Assembly: GCF_000002235.5 (NCBI RefSeq)
Contig: NW_022145615.1
Span: 18,587,012 to 18,651,011, forward strand
Direction of reading: 5' to 3'
DNA: 64,000 bases
Source: Strongylocentrotus purpuratus
Lineage: Eukaryota > Echinodermata > Echinoidea > Camarodonta > Strongylocentrotidae
In this document: one piece after another, positions 53,301 to 62,300 of the stretch
Layout of the letters: each line of letters begins with the position of its first letter
Position numbering within the stretch: position 1 is the stretch's first letter
Program-made: the position numbers and the translations under genes
The notes under the pieces: model-generated
What the model saw: the letters and a program-made list of their open reading frames with translations, nothing else
What the model was told of the DNA's origin: nothing
Databases searched by the model: none

Positions 53301-56300
53301 AGAATACTATGGTAATTTCAAATTTTTGAAAAATTCACTAATTTGCATATTTATGGTAATTTATGCAAATAAGGTCATAAAATTCACATTTCGGCCCATA
53401 AATCATAGATTATTCATATTTAAGTATTCTTTTTCACTACATATATTTATAAGACCATTTGGAATAATAATACAACACAAAAAATTGGAAGAGCCAGGTT
53501 ATTCCTTATGTTATCTCTTGTTTTTATAATTTCTTATGTATTTCATTGTTTTTTTAACTTATGTATTTTATTGTTTTTGTTGTTTTATTTATTTATAACT
53601 ACAATTCAACTATTTTTTACCTCAAAACAAACATGTAAACTTTAAACAAGACTGAATTACCAATGTTTTATCTATTTTTAGGAAAAATGACTTTTACATA
53701 TGTTTTGTACACAAATCACGAAAATGAGCGATTTTCGGGCTGACATGCAAAGACAAAAGGTCACGCGACCTTGTAACCGTAGGTCCGATTTTCAAAAAAA
53801 TTGTTTTAAAAGATGCGTAAGACTCGAAAGTAAAAAGTCATGAGAGGAAAATTTTACATCTGCCGCGGTTTCGGAGTAGTCGCAAAATTTTTACAGGGGG
53901 GGGGGTCAAATTGACCCCCCCCCCCCAGTTAACGTAGGGTTAAAGGATCATTTTATCAGCTTTAAAAATTTTTTTTGAAAAAGCTAGGTTCATTATATGG
54001 CAACAAACTCCTCTACTGATACAATAATATCACCATTTCCAAGTACAGGCGGATACCAAGAAAAAAATATAATAATAATATATCATTATCAAATAATGAA
54101 AAGATTCTGCAATACGTTGTTCATTCATTGTTCCTTGACCGGACCACTGATCACATCTGGAGCCGTCCAGTCAGAATGGGCAGTATGCAGAGGAACAGCC
54201 AGCCTTCTCATCATCTCCCACAAGTTATCTCCTGTGTGTATGTGAGCTCCCCAAAGAAGGATCCAAAAGCCCAAAGAAAGATCATATTCAGATTGGACTT
54301 GCAGTAAGTGTTCTTAAAAAGAATGCATGAGGTGTGTTTGTCTTTTCCGTGTAGTAGTATAGTTTCCTGTAGATCAAGTGAAGGAATTCATATGCAATAC
54401 TGATTAATATGAATTTGAGTATTTTGGAAATGTGGTTTTGATTAGCCTATCATTCATTTTGAGAGGAGTATTGCTGCCTGTAAATTACAAATCACAGCAA
54501 AATGCTATGTGCCTTTCTCAATAATTTGATGCCTTGTGGTTGATAGCTCTAGATTTCAGAACATATATATATCCAGTACACAACTTAATTCAATCCAATG
54601 CAACTCAATTCAATTCAATTAATTTCAATTCAATTTTATGGTCTTACACAAAAATAAAAGTACGATTGGAATACAAATCATTTGCTGTTTCCGTCAAAAT
54701 ACAAATTGTCAAATTATACTATCATAGAATCACTCACAAGAGTATCACATGACAATAAAGATGTTTATAAGACATAAATAAGAATGCATTAATGCAGTAT
54801 TAGAGGATCAAGATATTGAAAACATTCCACAGTTGAAAACAACAAAGCCCAGTAGACTACACGGATAGGGGATTTGATGACATATGTACTTTCTCCCTCT
54901 GACAGGCAGTTCAACCAGCTACGGGGGATGTCATCTATGATAGTTTCCATGACAACGGTCATCTGAGTGAGCTCGATACCAGGCTGCATCACATTCAGCC
55001 TGTAGAGCTGCTCCTGCCTGAAACCTTGTCAGACAAAACAGAGAAACTACTCAAGGACTTCAGGATGAGGTTTGTCCTTGTGTGGGTTTTTATGACTTAT
55101 GCTCTAAGGGCAATTCTCGCTACCCCAAATAGCGATTCTGCCGAGATCCGGGGAAAATCCTGAAAACGCGCATTGCATTATGGGATAGCTTTTCGACATT
55201 ACAGCTTCCTGTGCAGGCGTTCGTGATCACAACCCTCTCTTTCACGGTAGAGTTTAACGGCCTTTTGTGCTAAAGTCACTAATTCTGCCCGAAGCTTTCC
55301 ATTGCATATTATAATCTGTACAAATTACACTGATTGGCATCGATTTTAGCGTGCGTGAAAACTCTGCACAGCGAACACAGGCGCTAGCGCCAGCGGGATG
55401 GGACTCTATACCGGAAGTTGTAGTGACGACCCGAGAGAGTGAAAATTACCTCGTCTCGCGAATTTCGAGATTTTCGTACCTATTTAGGGTAGCGAGAATT
55501 GCTCTGTGATCAATTACCTGGGCCATTACGTGAAATGGCCGATCGCTGCGAAAATGTGCATGCATGTCAAGTCAAGTGTATTGAATACTATGGTAACTTA
55601 AATCTTTTGAATAATTCATTCATTGGCATATGGTAATTTATGCAAATTTTACCCATAAATCATATATTCTTCATATTCAAGCATTCTTTTTCACTACATA
55701 CATTTGTTAGACCGTTTGGAATAATAATACGACAAAATTTTTTGGAAGAACCAGGTTATTCCTTACTTGTAAAATCCTATCGTTATTCCACCTCACTTGA
55801 TATACATGTATATTATTTTTGATGCATGACTATATCTTTGTTTTGATTGTTAATTGTTTATTTCTGTTTACTGTCATCTCAAAATTATTTTATTGAATTT
55901 TGAATGTGTTTATTATGTTTAATATATGTGAATCGCAATACCATGTAACACAATGAATTTCCATTGTTAAATGGACAATAAATACATGTATGAACCTTAA
56001 CCTTATGAACCTTAACCCCTTATGTTATCTCTTGTTTTGATAATTTCTTATGTATTTAATTGTTTTCTTAACTGTTTTTGTTGTTTTATTTCAGCTCCCA
56101 AACTGAAGATCGCATCAGAATAGAGCGATTACCAGCCGATGTTTTCCAGTATACTAGTGCAGTAGAAGAAGTCTCATCTTTCTATGGCAACCAAACAGAA
56201 ACCCAATCAGCAAAGACTGGAGGTAAGGTGTGATTGCAATACACAATTAGGTCTTTTACAGGCTTGTAACAATCAGATCTCCATGTTTTTAAACGAAACC

Positions 56301-59300
56301 TTTGATGATAAGTTTGAGTTTTGGTCATGCAATAAGATGGTGAAAGAAACTTTTTGAAAGCGATTTTTTATTTTAAGGTTTCGTAGTAATCAAATCGATG
56401 AGATTTTTACGTTGAATATTATGTCCCGTTCTTTTTTGTCAACAGCCAGAGGTGTGCTTAATAAACATGCACATATTTTGTATATGACCAACAAATTTTA
56501 GATATATTATTAGATATATTAGAATTTTTGCCACTCCCTACCAAGGTGCTAAATGGGTACCGGTAGGAAGTAATTCCTTGAATGCTGTGAGCGCCGAAAT
56601 CGGCTACCTAGCAAAGCTGGGTAATAGTTAGAGTGCCTTGAGCACCATGCATGGTGGATATATGTGCACTATATAAATATCCAATATTATGTAAACATGA
56701 ATTTGTACATGAATACTAAACTTAAAAAATCGTCAAACACTTTATAATTCAATGGTGTTACCAGTTTGCCTTCAGTTTGACCAAATCCTAAACATTCATT
56801 AGGAGCACCATCTGTGTCTTGCAACTTCATTAGACATTCATCTATACATGTGTTGTTCAATCCTTGCAGTTCTTCAATCGGTCTTGAGTTTACCCAAGCC
56901 TGTGATCTGTTGTTTAGCTGCTTTGCTGAAGTACTTGAAAGAATTCAATCTTCATAGGATTCTGCAGGCTACAAGGTTTGTTAATATTGCTTACTCTTAA
57001 AAATGAAAGTGATTTGAGAATTGGCTCTTTCTTCACAATCAGTTGGAAAATTACCTGTTACAGATAGACCTCTTCATACGTAATAGAGTGGTGAATTGTG
57101 AGGTCAACGAAAATCTATTTTTAGAATTTCTCAATTTTTTCTTCATTTTCCGAAAGAACATCAAAAATAATGAAATATATGTCCTATAGGAACTCAGTGC
57201 TATATGCTCTAGCTCCTAATGGTTGAGAGCCAGAGGATATAACACTGAGTTCCTATAGGACATATATTTATTTAGATGGTCATATCTCAGCCAATACTTA
57301 ACATATTAAATTGGTTTTCGACATTTGGACATTATTTTTGATGCTCTTTCGGAAAATGAAGAAAAAAATTAAGAAATTCTAAAAATAGATTTTTATAACG
57401 TCACAGCTTCGGTACTCTATGATGGTTGTAGGATAATGGCTTAAATCTCCTGTTAACATGTTTAGTGTCTTTTAGCCATTTCAAAGCAAGGCAGGCCACT
57501 TCTGGGAGGATGGAATTTCTTGAATGCTGTGAGCACGAAATCAGTAGCTTTGATAGCTAGAGCCAGGCTAATATTAGAGCACATTGAGCACCTTGCGTGA
57601 CAAATATGACCACTATAAAATATCTCTTTTTATCACCACCTTACCCGATAAGCCATTTTCTTTTTCATTTTTTATCTTTTTCCTCTGTATTCAGCAACAT
57701 GAGAGCATTCAACTCTTCACAGGATACATTGAGATTAGATGCATGTGCCTTCCGCAATCTAGAAATATTTCAGAACCAAGTAAGTTTCCATAGTCTTTTT
57801 ATCTTCCGATGTTATTATAGAATGTGTGTGTAAATTGATTCATTTTTTTTCTTCTTTTGATAATTATTTGCTTTGAATCCCAACTTGGAAAGTAATAAAT
57901 GAAATAACGGTAAGTATCCATATTGACAGTAGGGAATATCATATATTATGAATGTTATCAGTCATACACTGTAGTCCCCTTTTGATTTAGAGGAAGAAAA
58001 ACCTCATTACAATACATCGATTGACCTGTTTCTTATGTAAATGTATTTAAATTCATGCATGTTTCTCTCAAGAACCTGTGAATAGCAACTATCTATTTCA
58101 TGTGATATGCATACTGGCATCTCTATGGATTGTATTCACTTTTCATACTTGAGTTATTGCTATGTCAGGCAAGGTTATTACAAGCTTTTGAGTTGCCAAG
58201 TGAAACTACTTTTCAAGTAAAGTAGTGTGTATAAACTAAGTAAACAGGTCTATTTGAATACCATACTAGCTTTAGTCAGTGTTAAACTGCTGTTGCTATG
58301 TTAGGCAAGGTTCTTATAAGCTGTTGAGTTGCCAAGTGAAACTACTCTTCAAGTACAGTAGTGTGTATAACATATTACTAAACGGGTCGATTTGGATATC
58401 TTACCAACTTTACTCAGTGCAATACTTTACCGATGAACCTTTCATATCACAGGTTGACGGCAGTGAGAAAGGGACACTGCTATGGGTGCTCAACCACACC
58501 AAGACACGCTATGGAAAGAGACAGCTCATGAAGTGGTTATCTCAACCTCTTACAGATGTTCAGTAAGTGGATCATTGCGAAAGAAAATGTAATTAGTCAA
58601 GAAATCATTCAATTATCTATTGAATTAGATGATACTCTTGTTTGATACTTGTAGATTCAATGGATTCTGAGAAAGGGATTATTTTGTTGATAGCAGCAAA
58701 AAAGAAGAAATTGTATTGTTCTTGTTACCTACTAATTTAGTCGCTTTGAAGGACTTTAATGATAATGATACACTCTAGGAATATTTAACTACTATAGAAC
58801 ACAAGGCAAGGCACTATGGGGCAATAGGGACATAGAATCCAGACTTGAGGCTGTGACAGAACTACTGGACTCCGATTCTCCATCACTAGGCAAGCTCTGT
58901 CAAGTTTTCTCCAGGTCTCCCAATGTTGAAACATAACATTCAACCCTTTTTAAAATGGCAGTATTTTCCATCCTTCTTTAATAGGGACATAGAATCAAGA
59001 CTTGAGGCTGTAACAGAGCTACTAGACTCTGATTCTTCATCGCTAGACAAGCTCTGTCAAGTTCTCTCCAGGTCGCCTGATGTTGAAAGAGGGTTATGCT
59101 CCATCTACCACAAGAAGGTACTTGGCCCTGTTTCATATAATTTGCTACATTTCTATGACAAACATTCACTTAGCCAATCAAATGCGACGATTTCAGTAGC
59201 TTATAACAGCTATTGTTACTTGTTATTGATAACGAGTTTCATGAAACAGGGCCCAGGGGGGTGTTTCACAAATATCCTAAGTTGAACTTATCTCTAAGAT

Positions 59301-62300
59301 GGACTTAAAAATTATGGAGAGCCATATGTAGCCTTATAATGAAATACATTCAAAAGCAGAAATTTACGTATTTTAGACTTTCTTATAACTTCCACATCAA
59401 GAACATAAAATCTCCTTGATAAAAAAAAATATGAATGATTTGAATCAACATTTTATACCTTTCAAAATAACTTTTACAAAATATTTTCAAAGTCGCTAAC
59501 GGCTTTCCATAAATTTTAAGTCCAACTTAGTGTTAAGTTCTACTTAGGATCTTTGTGAAACACCCCCCAGGTGTATTATCTAATCATCAGAACGTACTTG
59601 TAAACGGAGATACGAACCTGAACCCTGTTTCACAAAACTTGTTATAAATAACAAGTTGCAGTAGCTGTTAGACTTCTTTTCATACTCTACATATTTCTAC
59701 GAACTTTTTTTTGCAGTGTTCTCCAGGCTGTATTGTTGCAGTAACTGTTATAAGCTATGTAAATTGTTGCATTTGATTGGCGTATTTGTGATAGAATTGT
59801 GACACTTCTTAATGATAACGAGTTTTATGAAAAACCTAAAATCTCTGACCTGTAACAAGTTATTATACATGATTTAAGCTATTTTAAGCTTTATATTTGA
59901 TTGGACTTGAACAACTTTGTATTGGGGATTATATGTCACTCAGTTTTTTATTGATATCAAATTTTTAAGAAATGGCCTGCTACACGTATATGTTATGTAT
60001 ACAACAATATTACATTTTGGTGTTGCATTCTGTCAAAAATAATTGTCAATACAAGAACCCGGGACTTATCTTCATGGTTACTTTTTTTATAGTTACTTAC
60101 CCTGGGGCTACATTCTCCTTTAATCCCCTCATTCTATATTCTTCTCTATTCCTTCCTTTTTTTCTTCTTCCCTTTATCCTTATGTTTTATGTATTTTGTA
60201 TTATATGTATTTATTGTTTATTTATTCAATACTTTTTATGCATTTGATATGATTGTATTTATATTATAAATTTGTATAAGTTGTGTAATGTTATGTATCA
60301 TCACCTGGAAAGAAAGTTTCTTCTTTTGCTTTGGAAGAAGACAATAAATTATTATTATCTTATCTTATCTTATCTTACTCTACCTATTTCTACTGACTTT
60401 TATATTTTTTGCAGTGTTCTCCAGCTGAATTTGTCACAGTGACAAGAGCCCTGTCTAGGCTGAGCTTGACGGTAAAGACCTTGCGCGAGTCTGTTGATAT
60501 CAAATCGGTTCTGCTCAAAGACATCCTCATCCAGATGCCATCGCTCTTGGAAGGAATTGATTCTTTCCTAGCTTCCATCAACGAGAAAGCAGTCAGGTGA
60601 GTGTTTCCCTACATTGTTACAAACCTCATACATATTCATGTACAGTCAAAACTGCTTTATTGACCACCTGTCTACAAAGACCACATTTTTTCCCCCTTGA
60701 AAATGGTTTCTCATTGAAACATGTACTAAAGGAACCTGTCTACAAAGACCTTTATTTGAGTTTCCCTTGGGCAGTTGCTATAGACAGGTTTGAGTGTATG
60801 TGTTAATTATGCGCATGGTCAGAATGAGGAGGTGAAAGGAGATTCATTAATAAAACCACCACAGTCAGAGTCACAGGTAAAAACTTGATTTTACTGTAGC
60901 TGCTTTGAGTATTTGTGTGTTGTGAGGTGCATGAGGGTTAATCAAATAATGTAAAACCATCTTGTTGTGATGACATGTACTTTCCTTTCTGATACTAGTG
61001 TAGAAAAAGGCATTTCATAATGCATTTTGGATTATGGATAGCTACTATGTACATCAGGAGGTGGGATACATGTAGCTCAGTGGTAGAGCAATGATCTAGT
61101 AGCCGGGTTCGAAACCGACCCCTGGTTGTTTACATACATGCTTTCTTAGCAGTCGGGTAAAACAATCATCATCGAACATCGATCATCAAATATTTCCTGA
61201 AACCAAGGTAAAACAGGTGGTTTTATCATGCATGGTTGTTTTTGGATGGGTATGCTTCCTTTCCTTCCAGAATCTGCTATATAGGAGGATTTTCATCCTG
61301 AAGTTTGTAAAAAAAAAAATCAGATAGTAACCCTATTTGGATAGCTACTGTAGCTTCCTTTTATAATCAAATGTAAGGAAAGTGACTTCATCAAGCATAT
61401 AATTTGCCTTTGGAAAGCATACAGTCTAGTGTTAAAGAAGATTTTATTATTTCTTTTGGGGGGGGGGGGCATTTCGTAAGCTACTATAAACATCTTACCT
61501 AATGACATTGAATTCAGTCTATTCACCACCTATTTTCTGCTTTTTGTTTTGTTTTATCAGGGATGGCGATAAGACCAAGCTGTTTGCCGACCCTTCTCAG
61601 TTCCCATCGGTCCACCAATGCATGCAAGACATTGAAGCAGTCAAGAGCAAGATGGCTGAACACAGGCAGAGACTACGGAAAGAGGTTGCCATGCCAACAG
61701 CCGACTATGTGACGGTATCTGGAAATGAGGTGTGTGCATTTCTATGAACTCAACAAAGTTCTCAAGCTGCCGACTTTTGTGACATATTTTTTTTTCCTCA
61801 TGTACATATCTTTGGAGACAAACTAAACTGAATGCCTGGTTGTCATTTTCAAGGCTCTAAAGGGCCCCACCTTATAAAAGGTTGTGATTGATGCAAATCA
61901 ATCGCAAGTCCTCTTATTAATCAGAAGTTTGCAGTCCCCTATCTCTTATGTGCATAGTTGTGACTGATATCAATCACAAATGACTTGCAAAAAGTATCCA
62001 CTCTTTACAAGAAGGGGCTAAGATTTTGATGTTGAGTTGTCTTCCATTTTACCCCAGTATATGATTGAAGTCAAGAACAGCCAAGTCAAGAAGGTGCCCA
62101 AGGATTGGCTCCAAATCAGTGGGTAAGGCTCATCTATATTTTGATTTTTTACTCTAAGAATCATCTATCATCTTTCACTCTGTATTATAAAACATCATTT
62201 TTATAACAGTTTCGAGATTAGATATTTATGTTTACTCTTATTTTGTTAAAGGGATTGGGTATCTTTGCAAAATACAAAATAAAATGAAAACTTCACACTT

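Noticed and set aside
53205-53925. Repeated G-run/TCAA/C-run units as a CRISPR-like or structured array
   Set aside because: Only two units, each at the end of an inverted-repeat element in a eukaryotic intron.
61066-61120. Possible tRNA gene with a clear TTCGAAACC T arm
   Set aside because: The A-to-B box spacing is too short and the anticodon arm is missing; a SINE-type remnant.
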